DNA of 64,000 nucleotides from Diaphorobacter caeni (GCF_015354245.1 NZ_JADKYZ010000011.1:152191-216190), one strand, 5' to 3'. Counted from the stretch's first letter, positions 24,490 to 34,051 are shown. Notes: generated by a model not told the origin, from the sequence alone. A program made the numbers and translations.

Positions 24490-25767
24490 TCATTTGGCAT
24501 AGACCAGATCGCGCAATCCCAGCGAGATCCCCGGCACGTACGTAATCACCATCAAGCACGTCAGGATCACGAGCACGAAGGGCAACAACTGGGTGACGAT
24601 GCGGTCCAGAGAAATGCGGGCCACGGTGCAGGCGGCGAAGAGGTTCACGCCGAAGGGCGGGGTGATCATTCCGAGCGCCAGGTTCACCACCATGATCAGG
24701 CCGAAGTGCACCGGGTCGATGCCGAAGTGCTGCGCGACGGGGGCGAGAATGGGTGCCAGAACGATGATGGCGGCGCTGGTTTCGATGAACATGCCGATGA
24801 TGAACAGCGCGGCGTTCACGCCGAGCAGGAACATGGCGGGGGACTTGAGCACTTCTTCCAGCCAGTGTCCGATGGCGTCCGGCACGCCTGCGCGGGTGAT
24901 GAGGAAGGCGAACAGGCCCGCGTTGGCGATGATGAACATGATCACCGCGGACGAGAGCGCCGATTTGCGGAAGATGGCGTACAGGTCCTTTATCTTGATT
25001 TCGCGGTAGATCAGCGTGCCGACGATGAGCGCGTAGAACACCGCCACGGCGGAGGCTTCGGTGGGCGTGAAGACGCCGCCGTAGATGCCGCCCAGAATGA
25101 TCACCGGCATCAGCAGCGCCCAGCTGGCCTGCAGCAGCGCACGGCCGAAGGACATGCGGCCTTCGCCGTCGTTCTTGCCCCAGCCTTTCCATTTGCAGTA
25201 GATCCACACGAACAGCATCAGCGCCAGGCTGATGAGAATGCCTGGGCCGAAGCCTGCGATGAACAGTTCGCCGATGGAAACTTCGGCGCTCACGCCATAC
25301 AGAATCATCGGGATGGAGGGCGGGATGATCACGCCCAGCTCGGCGCTGGTGGCTTGCAGTGCGGCGGCAAAGCTGGTGGGGTAACCGTGCTTGATGAGCG
25401 CGGGAATCAGGATCGCGCCGATGGCAAACGTGGTCGCCACGGACGAGCCCGACACCGCCGCGAAGATCATGCAGGTAAGCACGCAGGTCATGGGCAGGCC
25501 GCCTTGCACGCCGCCGACGATGCTCTTGGCAAATTCGACCAGGCGGCGCGAGATGCCGCCGGTTTCCATCAGGTTGCCCGCGAGGATGAAGAACGGAATC
25601 GCGGCGAGCGGAAACCGGTTGATGGCGCCGAACATCTCCTTCACGGAAATCAGCATGTTGGCGTTGGACATGTGGATGCCTGCGATCGAGGCAAGGCCGA
25701 TCGAGACGGCGACCGAGACGCTGAGCGCAAAGCACAGCACCATGGTGATGATCATCACTGGAGTCAT
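24490..25767 (-). CDS. dctM: TRAP transporter large permease (DctM)
   Basis: The 425-residue protein starts at ATG 25767, overlapping the dctQ stop by ATGA. It has about 12 hydrophobic segments and the DctM signatures: PLAAIPFFILAGNLMETGGISRRLVEFA (split in the family by a conserved FxLAGxxM), GSSVATTFAIGAILIPAL, ELGVIIPPSIPMILYG, and NLALGMITPPFGVNLFAA. It forms the Na+-coupled transport core with DctQ, fed by the periplasmic binding protein encoded upstream. Confidence 0.95.
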   Translation of the reverse strand: MTPVMIITMVLCFALSVSVAVSIGLASIAGIHMSNANMLISVKEMFGAINRFPLAAIPFFILAGNLMETGGISRRLVEFAKSIVGGVQGGLPMTCVLTCMIFAAVSGSSVATTFAIGAILIPALIKHGYPTSFAAALQATSAELGVIIPPSIPMILYGVSAEVSIGELFIAGFGPGILISLALMLFVWIYCKWKGWGKNDGEGRMSFGRALLQASWALLMPVIILGGIYGGVFTPTEASAVAVFYALIVGTLIYREIKIKDLYAIFRKSALSSAVIMFIIANAGLFAFLITRAGVPDAIGHWLEEVLKSPAMFLLGVNAALFIIGMFIETSAAIIVLAPILAPVAQHFGIDPVHFGLIMVVNLALGMITPPFGVNLFAACTVARISLDRIVTQLLPFVLVILTCLMVITYVPGISLGLRDLVYAK

Positions 25768-26258
25768 TGGGCGGTCTCCAGTTCGAGGCGCTTGGGATCG
25801 AGCAGGTTGCCGATGATGCCGGGAATGCAGAACAGCGCCCCCACCGGAATGGCCAGATAGGCCCAGAACATGGACACGGATTCGAGTCCGGCCATGGATT
25901 GCACGCCGCCACGCTTGGCGTAGTCGAAACCCCACCAGATCAGCACGCCGATGAGCGCGAGCGCGGCCAGGCTGACGACCCAGTCGAGCACGCGGCGCAT
26001 GCCCGGCGGGCTCCAGCGGTAGAGCACGTCAACGCTTACCATCGCGCCTTGCCGAAACGCCATCGGAATGGCGAGAAACACCATCCAGATCAGGCTGAAG
26101 CGGATCAGCACTTCGGTCCATTCGGCAGGTTGCTCAAGCACGAAACGCATCAGGATCTGGAAAATCCCGAGCGTCGATGCCACCAGGAGCATCAGACATG
26201 CGCCAGCCATTGCGATGGCCGTTGTCCATCGCTCGAGAGACAGGAAGAGGGATTTCAT
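25764..26258 (-). CDS. dctQ: TRAP transporter small permease (DctQ)
   Basis: The 164-residue protein has four transmembrane helices (about 15-37, 50-68, 85-107, 125-148) and the DctQ motif with PAEWTEVLIRFSLIWMVFLA and a following RQGAMVSVDVL. It is the middle gene of dctP-dctQ-dctM. An 87-bp gap separates it from dctP, and its stop overlaps dctM. Confidence 0.93.
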   Translation of the reverse strand: MKSLFLSLERWTTAIAMAGACLMLLVASTLGIFQILMRFVLEQPAEWTEVLIRFSLIWMVFLAIPMAFRQGAMVSVDVLYRWSPPGMRRVLDWVVSLAALALIGVLIWWGFDYAKRGGVQSMAGLESVSMFWAYLAIPVGALFCIPGIIGNLLDPKRLELETAQ

Positions 26259-26345
26259 GCGCTGGGACGCACCCGCTGGAGGCGGGCGCGGCGAGGTTGC
26301 GTTGAGATGGGGGCGGGTGGGGTGAGGCGGCGGGTCAGTCGCCGT

Positions 26346-27326
26346 TCACTTGAAGTTGCGGATGCGATCGAGATTGGCCTTGCCGAAATCCTTCTCGAAC
26401 TGCGCGTTCACGTTGGTGAGCGCGGAAACGAACTTGGATTTGTCCACGTTGTCGATCACCGTCATGCCCTTGGCGCGCAGATCGGTCACGCCCTTGGCGT
26501 CGTCCTCGTCAACGCGCGCGCGGTTGGCTTTGGTGCCTTCCTTGGCGGCTTCGAGAAAGGCTTTCTTGTCGTCCGCCGAGAGCTTGTCGAACGCCGCCTT
26601 GCTCATCACGAAGATGCACGGTGAATAGACGTGGCCGGTGAGCGAGAGGTGCTTTTGCACCTGATCGAACTTGGCGGAAATGATGACCGGCAGCGGGTTT
26701 TCCTGACCATCCACCGTGCCTTGCTGCAGCGCGGTGAACACTTCAGGGAAGGCCATCGGCGTGGTGATGATGCCGAACGCCTTGTACGCGGCGATGTGCA
26801 CGGGGTTCTCCATCGTGCGCATCTTCAGGCCCTTGAGGTCGTCGGGCGATTTCACGTCGCGCTTGCTGTTGGTCATGTGGCGGAAGCCGTTTTCGGCCCA
26901 TGCCAGCGCCTTGAAGCCTTTGGCGTCGAACTTGGCGAGCAGCTCATCGCCGATGGGGCCATCCAGCACGGCACGCGCGTGCGCCTTGTCGCGGAACAGG
27001 AAGGGCACGTCGAGAATCTTGGTTTCCGGCACGAAGTTGGGCACGGGGCCGGACGAGCTGAACGCCAGCTCCTGCGTGCCGAGCTGCACGGCTTCGATGG
27101 ATTCACGCTCGCCGCCGAGCGCGCCGTTGTAGAACGTCTGGATCTTGTAGCGGCCGTTGGTGCGCTTTTCCACCTCTTTGGCAAAGGTGTCGATGGCCAC
27201 GCCCTGGTGAGAGTTCTGCGCCACGGAGATGCTGATGCGCATGGTGGTCTGCGCGTTCGCCAGGCCGGGGGCCAATAAGCTGCCCATCATCAAGCCAACA
27301 CCCAGAGCAATCGATTGAAGTCGCAT
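26346..27326 (-). CDS. dctP: TRAP transporter substrate-binding protein (DctP)
   Basis: The 326-residue protein starts at ATG 27326 (MRLQSIALGVGLMMGSLLAP), with GAGAGG upstream and a signal peptide ending near ANAQT. DctP-family elements are GRYKIQTFYNGALGGERESIEAVQLGTQELA, the conserved Arg of LKGLKMRTMENPVH that pairs with a substrate carboxylate, and FPEVFTALQQGTVDGQENP. The ligand is therefore probably an organic or amino acid carrying a carboxylate. An Lrp-type regulator is divergent upstream, and a terminator-like hairpin lies in the leader. Confidence 0.94.
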   Translation of the reverse strand: MRLQSIALGVGLMMGSLLAPGLANAQTTMRISISVAQNSHQGVAIDTFAKEVEKRTNGRYKIQTFYNGALGGERESIEAVQLGTQELAFSSSGPVPNFVPETKILDVPFLFRDKAHARAVLDGPIGDELLAKFDAKGFKALAWAENGFRHMTNSKRDVKSPDDLKGLKMRTMENPVHIAAYKAFGIITTPMAFPEVFTALQQGTVDGQENPLPVIISAKFDQVQKHLSLTGHVYSPCIFVMSKAAFDKLSADDKKAFLEAAKEGTKANRARVDEDDAKGVTDLRAKGMTVIDNVDKSKFVSALTNVNAQFEKDFGKANLDRIRNFK

Positions 27327-27491
27327 AACGTTCGTTCCTCTCATCGGCGGTGCCGAAGTTGTCTCCAATTGGATGGTCAAACGAGCCGCAGCGGTTCGTT
27401 CGAAGCGGAAGCAGAAGCGGAAATCCACTCTGGTGAGCATTTTGAAGAAAGCTATCAGCGGCGGTATTGGGGTTTTTATGGTTCGCGCCCT

Positions 27492-27535
27492 CAAAGCAAA
27501 AGCCCCTTGGACGGCGGTAACCATCCAGAGGGGCT
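27492..27535 (-). terminator. Intrinsic-terminator-like hairpin in dctP leader
   Basis: On the minus strand AGCCCCT (27529-27535) pairs with AGGGGCT (27501-27507), extended by CTGGA/TCCA with a small mismatch, and is followed at once by TTTTGCTTT (27492-27500). It lies about 165 nt upstream of dctP and downstream of the likely divergent promoter near the Lrp gene, so it could act as an attenuator or end a small leader RNA. The rest of the 386-bp gap 27327-27712 shows nothing further. Confidence 0.6.
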
Positions 27536-27712
27536 GTGCGTGAGAGGGAATGTCGGTAAACGGGCTCTGCGGGAAAGGGGCTTCGGTAAAAGTGTTTCGA
27601 TGGAAGAAGTATGCGCTTGTGAGTGCAGAAGAAGTTTCTGAATCTTCCGCAGATTTCTGTCGAGATAGAATATTTTTCTGAAATCGTTCGAAATTCTTGG
27701 ATCAATCGTCAT

Positions 27713-28162
27713 ATGGATCGCATCGACAGGAAAATTCTTTCCGTACTTCAGGCCAACTCGCGCGCCAGTCTGCAGGAGATCGGCGCGGCGGTGGGGCTGA
27801 GCGCATCACCCTGCTGGGGCCGCATCAAGAAGATGGAAGAGGCGGGTGTGATCGAGGGTTACACCGTGCGGCTCAACCCGCAGGCGCTGGGTCTGTCGGA
27901 CACCGTGCTGGTGCAGGTCACGCTGGACAGCCACTCCGACAACACGCTGGAGAAGTTCGGCGAAGTGCTGGCCACCATTCCCGAGGTGGTGGAGGCGCAC
28001 CTGGTGTCAGGAGACTATGACTACCTGCTGCGCATCGTCGTGAAGGACACGCGCGACTACGAGAGGCTGCTGCGCGAGAAGCTCTACAAGATCCGCGGTA
28101 TTCGCCACAGCCGCTCCAGCTTTGTGCTGCGGACGCTGAAACGGGCGGATCTGCCGCTGTAG
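27713..28162 (+). CDS. Lrp/AsnC-family transcriptional regulator
   Basis: The 149-residue protein is read from ATG 27713 (MDRIDRKILSVLQANSRASL); the upstream extension of the frame is AT-rich and non-conserved in appearance. The winged HTH (LQEIGAAVGLSASPCWGRIKKMEEAGVIEGY) lies at about residues 20-52 and the ligand-binding RAM domain at about 66-145 (VEAHLVSGDYDYLLRIVVKD, with a conserved GxYDYxL). It is divergent from the dctPQM operon and convergent with an amino-acid permease gene 8 bp away. Both suggest amino-acid-responsive control, which is inference. Confidence 0.93.
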   Translation: MDRIDRKILSVLQANSRASLQEIGAAVGLSASPCWGRIKKMEEAGVIEGYTVRLNPQALGLSDTVLVQVTLDSHSDNTLEKFGEVLATIPEVVEAHLVSGDYDYLLRIVVKDTRDYERLLREKLYKIRGIRHSRSSFVLRTLKRADLPL

Positions 28163-28170
28163 GACCAGTG

Positions 28171-29661
28171 TCAGTGGTCTGAAGGCTGCAAGCCCTGCAC
28201 GTCCATTTCCTGGTACGAAACGATGCGCGAGCCCTTGACCCACTTGTAGCCGAACCAGATGATCAGGAAGAGCGGCAGGCCGATGTAGGTGGCGACGACG
28301 CCGACCCAGTCGATCTTGTCGGCCATGAAGTTCTCGTAGTTCTGGCCGAGCGTGATGATCATGCACAGCACGAACGCGAACACCGGGCCGATCGGGAAGG
28401 CGGGGGCCTTGTAGGGCAGGTTGCTCAAGGGGTAGCCCTGCGCCTCGCAGCCTTTGCGGAAGCGATAGTGGCTCACGGCAATGCCCAACCACGCCACAAA
28501 GCCGCACATGCCCGAGAGATTCAGCAGCCAGATGTAGACGGTGGAGGGGCTGAAGATATTGGTGAAGAAGCACATCGCGGCAATCACCGTGGTGGCGATG
28601 AGCGCCATCACGGGAACGCCGCGCCGATTCACACGCGCAAACAGCTTGGGCGCCATGCCTTGCTGTGCCAGTGCGTACAGCATGCGGGTGGAGGCGTACA
28701 TGCCCGAGTTGCCCGCCGACAGCACGGAGGTGAGCACCACGGCGTTCATCACCGCCGCCGCGCCGAGCAGGCCTGCGTGCTCGAACACCAGCGTGAAGGG
28801 GCTGACCGAGATATCGCCCAGATCGTTCTTGAGCAGCTGGGGATCGGTGTAGGGGATCAGCAAGCCGATGATGAGAATGGCGAACACATAGAACAGCAGA
28901 ATGCGCCAGAACACCTTGCGCACGGCGCGCGGCACGTTCTTGGCGGGATCTTCGGATTCGCCTGCGGCGATGCCGATCAGCTCGGTGCCCTGGAACGAGA
29001 AACCCACCACCATCGCCACGCCGATCAGCGCCGCGAAGCCGCCGGCAAAAGGCGCGTCTCCGTTCGTGAAGTTGGCGATGTTGCCCCACAGGCCTTCGGG
29101 CGAACCGCCCTTGAGAATGCCGAAGACCATCAGCAGACCAATGCCGATGAACACCAGCACGGTGACCACCTTGATGGTGGCGAACCAGAATTCGGACTCG
29201 CCGAAGCCGCGCGCCGACAGGGCGTTGAGCCCGAACATCAGCGCAAGGAACAGGGCGCTCCAGAGCATGCCGTTCACGTCGGGGAACCAGTAGGCCATCA
29301 CCAGCTGCGCGGCCACGAGGTCGACCGCGATGGTCACCGCCCAGTTGTACCAATAGTTCCAGCCCAGCGCGAAGCCGAAGCCTTCGTCGACGTATTTCGC
29401 GCCATAGGTGGCGAACGAGCCCGACACCGGCAGGTGAGCGGCCATTTCGCCGAGGCTGGTCATCAGGAAGTAGACCATCAAGCCGATCACCATATAGGCC
29501 AGCAGCGCACCACCGGGGCCGGCCTGGGAAATCGTGGCGCCCGAGGCGACGAACAGCCCGGTGCCGATGGAGCCGCCAATGGCGATCATCGACATGTGTC
29601 GGGCTTTGAGGGTGCGGCGCAACTCGCCGCTGGTGGAAGAAGAAAGGCCGCTATCGCTCAT
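28171..29661 (-). CDS. Amino-acid permease (APC superfamily, AAT family)
   Basis: The 496-residue protein has 12 hydrophobic helices and the AAT-family landmarks RRTLKARHMSMIAIGGSIGTGLFVASG in helix 1 and SLGEMAAHLPVSGSFATYG, EFWFATIKVVTVLVFIGIG, and SFQGTELIGIAAGESEDPAKNVPRAV in the middle loop (the last two longer than needed for identification). It resembles the LysP/AroP group of proton-coupled importers for lysine, aromatic or related amino acids. The exact substrate cannot be set. It is preceded by 144 bp that should carry its own promoter, and its 3' end faces the Lrp gene. Confidence 0.92.
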   Translation of the reverse strand: MSDSGLSSSTSGELRRTLKARHMSMIAIGGSIGTGLFVASGATISQAGPGGALLAYMVIGLMVYFLMTSLGEMAAHLPVSGSFATYGAKYVDEGFGFALGWNYWYNWAVTIAVDLVAAQLVMAYWFPDVNGMLWSALFLALMFGLNALSARGFGESEFWFATIKVVTVLVFIGIGLLMVFGILKGGSPEGLWGNIANFTNGDAPFAGGFAALIGVAMVVGFSFQGTELIGIAAGESEDPAKNVPRAVRKVFWRILLFYVFAILIIGLLIPYTDPQLLKNDLGDISVSPFTLVFEHAGLLGAAAVMNAVVLTSVLSAGNSGMYASTRMLYALAQQGMAPKLFARVNRRGVPVMALIATTVIAAMCFFTNIFSPSTVYIWLLNLSGMCGFVAWLGIAVSHYRFRKGCEAQGYPLSNLPYKAPAFPIGPVFAFVLCMIITLGQNYENFMADKIDWVGVVATYIGLPLFLIIWFGYKWVKGSRIVSYQEMDVQGLQPSDH

Positions 29662-29805
29662 GGGGGTCTTGGGTCACGGCCCGATCATCTGATCTGGCCG
29701 CTCCACGCTACGGGGAAACCCTCTATTTTCCCGGTTTTGGAAGACGCAGTGTGGATGCGGGTCTGGGCGGCCCCACGTGGCGCCGATTCGTGCCACCGAT
29801 TCATG

Positions 29806-30696
29806 TCACCAATTGGCCTGCTCGAGCAGCAGCTTTGCCAGCGCCTTGATCTTGGGCGAGGCCTGCCGCGAGCGCGGGTAGACCAGCGCCAGTTCGCGGC
29901 TGCGTCCCTCGTGGCGGGGCAGGAGCCGCACCAGACGGCCCGCGCGCAGGTGCTCGTGCACCGCGAATTCCATGATCTGCACCACGCCCAGTCCGTGCAG
30001 GGCGCTCTCAAGCAGGGGATCGCCACTGTCGAAATGGATGGATTGCGGCACGGGCCAGTCTTCGGGCTGGCCTTGCTCATTGAGGAACTGCCAATGCACC
30101 CGGCGGCCGAGGTGGTGGTTGTAGACGCCGATGCAGGTGTGCTGCGCCAGCTCGGCCAGCCCGCTGGGCGTTCCGTGCTCGGCAAGGTAGGCGGGCGAGG
30201 CCACCGTCACCCAGCGCAGCGGCGGCAGGCTGCGCGCGATCATGCGGCTGTCCTCGAGTGGGCCGATGCGCACGGCGGCATCAAAGCCTTCGTCCACCAT
30301 GTCGACGAGGCGGTCGGTGAAGCTCGCGTCGATCTGCAGTTGCGGATGTTGGCGCATGAGCTGACCCAGCAGGGGGGTGAGCATCACGCGACCGAACAGG
30401 GACGGGGCCGTCATGCGCAGCATGCCGCTGGGCTCGCAGCGTCGGTCCAGCAGCAGCTTGCGGGCATCCTCCAATCCGGCGATCAGCGGCGTACAGCGAT
30501 CCACGAGTTCGCAGCCATCGGGCGTGAGCGACACATTGCGCGTGTTGCGGTTCAACAGGCGCACCCCCAGCGTGGACTCCAGTTGGGCGACGCTGCGCGA
30601 AATGCGCGACTGGCTGGTGCCCAATTGCTGGGCGGCGAGGGTGAAGCTTTTGCATTCGGCCACCTTGACCAGCATGTGGACGGCGTTGAGATCCAT
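29806..30696 (-). CDS. LysR-family transcriptional regulator
   Basis: The 296-residue protein begins MDLNAVHMLVKVAECKSFT, with HTH at about 16-37 (AAQQLGTSQSRISRSVAQLE) and the effector domain at about 90-290. The pattern (LLNRNTRNVSLTPDG, MLRMTAPSLFGR, RPxxLEP-type 3' end) puts it in the large CrgA/DsdC-like group. It is divergent from an MFS exporter gene at 30784, with a 16-bp dyad between them, so it likely controls that exporter. Confidence 0.93.
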   Translation of the reverse strand: MDLNAVHMLVKVAECKSFTLAAQQLGTSQSRISRSVAQLESTLGVRLLNRNTRNVSLTPDGCELVDRCTPLIAGLEDARKLLLDRRCEPSGMLRMTAPSLFGRVMLTPLLGQLMRQHPQLQIDASFTDRLVDMVDEGFDAAVRIGPLEDSRMIARSLPPLRWVTVASPAYLAEHGTPSGLAELAQHTCIGVYNHHLGRRVHWQFLNEQGQPEDWPVPQSIHFDSGDPLLESALHGLGVVQIMEFAVHEHLRAGRLVRLLPRHEGRSRELALVYPRSRQASPKIKALAKLLLEQANW

Positions 30697-30710
30697 GGGT
30701 GTCGGTTCGA

Positions 30711-30726
30711 TGAATAGATTGATTCA
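30711..30726. promoter_or_regulatory. LysR-type binding site between regulator and MFS gene
   Basis: TGAAT-AGATTG-ATTCA is a perfect 5-bp dyad with a 6-bp spacer and fits the T-N11-A rule of LysR proteins. It lies 15 bp before the lysR start and 58 bp before the MFS start, in a short AT-rich divergent region (30697-30783). Confidence 0.6.
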
Positions 30727-30783
30727 ATTTTGCATTAGTGAAAGAAAAATATCGAATTTATCTTTTAAAGTGAATTAATTAGC

Positions 30784-32310
30784 ATGAATCCCATCGCCGT
30801 TTTGGCTTTCTTGGGCTCTGGATTCATGACGCTTTCTTCTTCCAAATCTCCGGCATCGGCGCTGCGCCATCCCCGCATGGCGCTGGCGCTGCTGTCGCTG
30901 TCGCAACTGCTGATCGCGCTGGACGCGACCATCGTCTTCGTCGCGCTCGATGCCATCGGCCAGAACCTGCAGGTGGATGCGCGGCACCTGCAATGGGTGA
31001 TCAGCGGCTACAGCGTGGCCTTTGGCGGTTGCCTGCTGCTGGGCGGGCGCTGTGCCGATGTGCTGGGCAAGCGGCGCATGTACCTCGTCGGCATGGCGCT
31101 GTTCGGGCTGGCGTCGCTGCTCGGCGGCTATTCGACGGATTCGCTGCAGCTGGTGCTGGCGCGTGCGGCGCAGGGCGTGGCCGCGGCGATGCTGTTTCCC
31201 GCCACGCTGTCGTTGATCAACACGCTGTGCGAGGCAGGGCCGGCGCGCAATCGTGCTCTGGCCGTCTGGAGCATGGCGTCGGCGGGAGGCCTCGCCGCCG
31301 GGGCATTGCTGGGCGGAGTGCTCACCCAGTGGCTGGGCTGGAATTGGGTGCTCTGGGTGATGGTGCTGCTCGCCTGGCCCTGCGCGCTGGCGGCGTTGCG
31401 CTATCTGCCGCGTGATGCGAAGAGCGGGCCCGGACAAGGCTTTGATCTGGCGGGCTGCATCACCGTCACGCTGGGCAGCACCTTGCTGGTCGCGGCGCTG
31501 GTGCAGGGGCCGGAATGGGGCTGGAGCAGCGCGGAGCTCATCGCCACCCTGCTGGCCGCGCTGGCGCTGCTGGGCTTGTTCGCCTTCATCGAAACCCGCT
31601 CGCGTTCGCCGCTGGTTCCCATGGCCTTGCTGCGCGTGCCGGGCCTGCGCACGGCGATGGCGCTCACGATGGTGTTCATGAGCAGCTATGGCGTGCAGTA
31701 CTACTTTCTGGCGCTGTACTTCCAGCAGATCTACGGCTGGAGCCCGTTGCAGGCGGGGTCGGCATTTCTGCTGCCGACGGCGCTGTGCACCCTCGGCATC
31801 CGCTGGGCGGAGCGCTGGCTGCTGCGCAGTTCAGTGCGCAGCGTGCTCTTGGGCGGCTGGGTGGCGGGGACGCTGGGCATGGGCTGGATTGCATGGGCCT
31901 TGCCGCACGGAAGCACTTACTGGTGGCTGGTGCCGGGCTTCGTGGTGCTGAGCGTCGGGCAGGGGGCGAGCTGGACCGCGATGTGGATCGTGGCGGGCCA
32001 GGGGATTGAGCCTGAGCGGCAGGGCGTTGCTTCCGGCATCGCGGCGACGGCGCAGCAGGTGGGCGCGGCGCTGGGGTTGGCTGTGCTGGTGATGGTGGCG
32101 ACTTCGCCGGTCGCCGCGCTGGGAGACGGCGCGGCCGAAGCGCCTGCCCGGTTGCAGGCGGTGGCGCGCGGTCTGCAGCATGCCGAATGGGGTGCGGCGC
32201 TGTTCGCGCTGGCGGGTTGCCTGATCACCCTGAAAATGAAAAGGCAGCCGCGAAGGGCTGCCAGTCCGGTGCCGCACGATGCGCTCGCCAAGGAGTGCCG
32301 CGCGGGTTGA
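30784..32310 (+). CDS. MFS drug/solute exporter, DHA2 (14-TMS) type
   Basis: The protein is 508 residues from ATG 30784, or 494 from ATG 30826; neither start has a good ribosome-binding site, and the later one gives a more typical N-terminus. Fourteen hydrophobic segments are visible. Motif A lies in the first cytoplasmic loop (GGRCADVLGKRRMYLVG), the DHA2 helix-1 motif LDATIVFVALDAIG is present, and motif C-like GLAAGALLGGVL lies in helix 5. This is the EmrB/QacA-type proton antiporter group. A divergent LysR gene suggests induction by a small molecule. Confidence 0.9.
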   Translation: MNPIAVLAFLGSGFMTLSSSKSPASALRHPRMALALLSLSQLLIALDATIVFVALDAIGQNLQVDARHLQWVISGYSVAFGGCLLLGGRCADVLGKRRMYLVGMALFGLASLLGGYSTDSLQLVLARAAQGVAAAMLFPATLSLINTLCEAGPARNRALAVWSMASAGGLAAGALLGGVLTQWLGWNWVLWVMVLLAWPCALAALRYLPRDAKSGPGQGFDLAGCITVTLGSTLLVAALVQGPEWGWSSAELIATLLAALALLGLFAFIETRSRSPLVPMALLRVPGLRTAMALTMVFMSSYGVQYYFLALYFQQIYGWSPLQAGSAFLLPTALCTLGIRWAERWLLRSSVRSVLLGGWVAGTLGMGWIAWALPHGSTYWWLVPGFVVLSVGQGASWTAMWIVAGQGIEPERQGVASGIAATAQQVGAALGLAVLVMVATSPVAALGDGAAEAPARLQAVARGLQHAEWGAALFALAGCLITLKMKRQPRRAASPVPHDALAKECRAG

Positions 32311-32317
32311 GGGTGCG

Positions 32318-33112
32318 TCAGCTCAACAGCAGCGCGTCGTCCGACAGCTTTTCGCCACGCACCTTCTCGAACATCTGCAGCAGATCGGGCACGTCAGTGC
32401 GCGCGCGTTCCTCGCCAGAGATGTCGAGCACCACCTGGCCCTGATGCAGCATCACCGTGCGCTGGCCGACGTCGAGCGCCTGACGCATGCTGTGGGTGAC
32501 CATCATGGTGGTGAGCTTGTTCTCGGCGACGATGCGGTCGGTGAGCTTGAGCACGAAATCGGCGGTACGCGGATCGAGCGCGGCGGTGTGCTCGTCGAGC
32601 AGCAGAATGCGCGAGGGCTGGAGCGCCGCCATCAGCAGACTCACCGCCTGGCGCTGGCCGCCGGAGAGCAGACCGATGCGGTCGGTCAGGCGGTTTTCGA
32701 GGCCAAGGCCAAGGATGGACAGGCGCTCACGGTACAGCTCGCGGTTGGACTTCTTGACCGCGCCCGAGAGGCCACGGCGCGTGCCGCGCTGGTGGGCCAG
32801 GGCCATGTTCTCTTCGATGGTCAGGTCTTCGCAGGTGCCGGCCATCGGGTCCTGGAACACGCGGGCCACGCGGGTGGCGCGTGACCAGACGGGCAGACGG
32901 GTCACGTCCTCGTTGTCGATCTTGATGGTGCCGGTGTCCACGCCCAGGTCGCCCGAGATGGCGTTGAGGAAGGTGGACTTGCCCGCGCCGTTGGAGCCGA
33001 TGACGGTGACGAACTGGCCGGCCGGGATCTCCAGCGTCATGCCGCGCAGCGCGCGGGTTTCGATGGGGGTGCCGGGGTTGAAGGTGATGAAGAGGTCTTT
33101 TGCGCTCAGCAT
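32318..33112 (-). CDS. ABC transporter ATPase (TrpYZ-like system)
   Basis: The 264-residue protein has Walker A GSNGAGKST (about residue 39-47), signature LSGGQRQAVSLLMA, Walker B ILLLDEHTAALD and the H-loop MVTHSMRQALD. The binding-site HTAALDP replaces the more usual PTxxLDP, which is characteristic of this family of uncharacterised importers related to streptococcal TrpXYZ. It lies 36 bp after the permease gene and converges on the MFS gene (8 bp apart). Confidence 0.92.
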   Translation of the reverse strand: MLSAKDLFITFNPGTPIETRALRGMTLEIPAGQFVTVIGSNGAGKSTFLNAISGDLGVDTGTIKIDNEDVTRLPVWSRATRVARVFQDPMAGTCEDLTIEENMALAHQRGTRRGLSGAVKKSNRELYRERLSILGLGLENRLTDRIGLLSGGQRQAVSLLMAALQPSRILLLDEHTAALDPRTADFVLKLTDRIVAENKLTTMMVTHSMRQALDVGQRTVMLHQGQVVLDISGEERARTDVPDLLQMFEKVRGEKLSDDALLLS

Positions 33113-33148
33113 GATGATGACTTCCTTTTTATCGTTGTTCTGAAAGCA

Positions 33149-34036
33149 TCAGGAGCCGCGCTTGGCCAGCTTGCGCTTGAGCTGCGGAATGACGAGAGCG
33201 ATGGTCACGAGCACGGCGGTGACCAGATTCAAGTCCTGAGCCTTCAGGCCGATGAAGTCGCTGTTGAGAGCGAGAGCGATGAAGAAACGGTAGACGATGG
33301 CGCCGATGATCACGGCCAGAGTCGCGTATACGAGGCGGCGCGACGGCAGGATGGATTCGCCCACGATCACGGCGGCCAGACCGATCACGATGGTGCCGAT
33401 GCCCATGGAGGCATCTGCGCCGCCCTGGGTCTGTGCGAACAGCGCACCGGCCAGCGCGACCAGCGCGTTGGACACGGCCATGCCCAGCAGCACCATGGCG
33501 CCGGTGTTGATGCCCTGCGCGCGCGCCATGCGGGCATTGGAGCCGGTGGAGCGGATCGCGAGGCCGCGCTCGGTGTAGAAGAACCAGTCCATGATCAGCT
33601 TGGCGGCGATCACGATCAGCAGCAGCAGGGCGGGGCGCGCCCAGTAGTCGGGCATGCTCTCGGGCTGGAGAATGGTGAAGATGGTGGCGTCGTTGATCAG
33701 CGGCACGTTCGGGCCGCCCATGATGCGCAGGTTCACCGAGTACAGCGCGATCATCATCAGGATGGAAGCCAGCAGATCCATGATCTTGAGCTTCACGTTG
33801 AGCCAGCCGGTCATGAGGCCGGCGATCGCGCCCGCTGCGGCAGCCGCCAGCGTCGCGAGAAAGGGGTTGTAGCCGCCGGCGATCAGCACGGCGCAGACTG
33901 CGCCACCCAGCGGGAAACTTCCGTCCACTGTCAGGTCGGGAAAGCGCAACAGGCGAAAGGAGATGAGAACGCCCAGCGCGACCAGGCTGTAAATCAAGCC
34001 GATCTCAACGGCGCCCAACAGTGAAAAAAGAGACAT
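33149..34036 (-). CDS. ABC transporter permease (TrpY-like system)
   Basis: The 295-residue protein starts at ATG 34036 (MSLFSLLGAVEIGLIYSLVALGVLI); the longer frame would include the terminator-like leader. About nine hydrophobic segments are seen. The family pattern SFRLLRFPDLTVDGSFPLGGA and GLAIRSTGSNARMARAQGIN resembles branched-chain-amino-acid/ribose-type permeases. It is the second gene of the system, separated from the binding-protein gene by a strong hairpin/T-tract. Confidence 0.92.
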   Translation of the reverse strand: MSLFSLLGAVEIGLIYSLVALGVLISFRLLRFPDLTVDGSFPLGGAVCAVLIAGGYNPFLATLAAAAAGAIAGLMTGWLNVKLKIMDLLASILMMIALYSVNLRIMGGPNVPLINDATIFTILQPESMPDYWARPALLLLIVIAAKLIMDWFFYTERGLAIRSTGSNARMARAQGINTGAMVLLGMAVSNALVALAGALFAQTQGGADASMGIGTIVIGLAAVIVGESILPSRRLVYATLAVIIGAIVYRFFIALALNSDFIGLKAQDLNLVTAVLVTIALVIPQLKRKLAKRGS

Positions 34037-34051
34037 GGACGGTAGTGTCTG

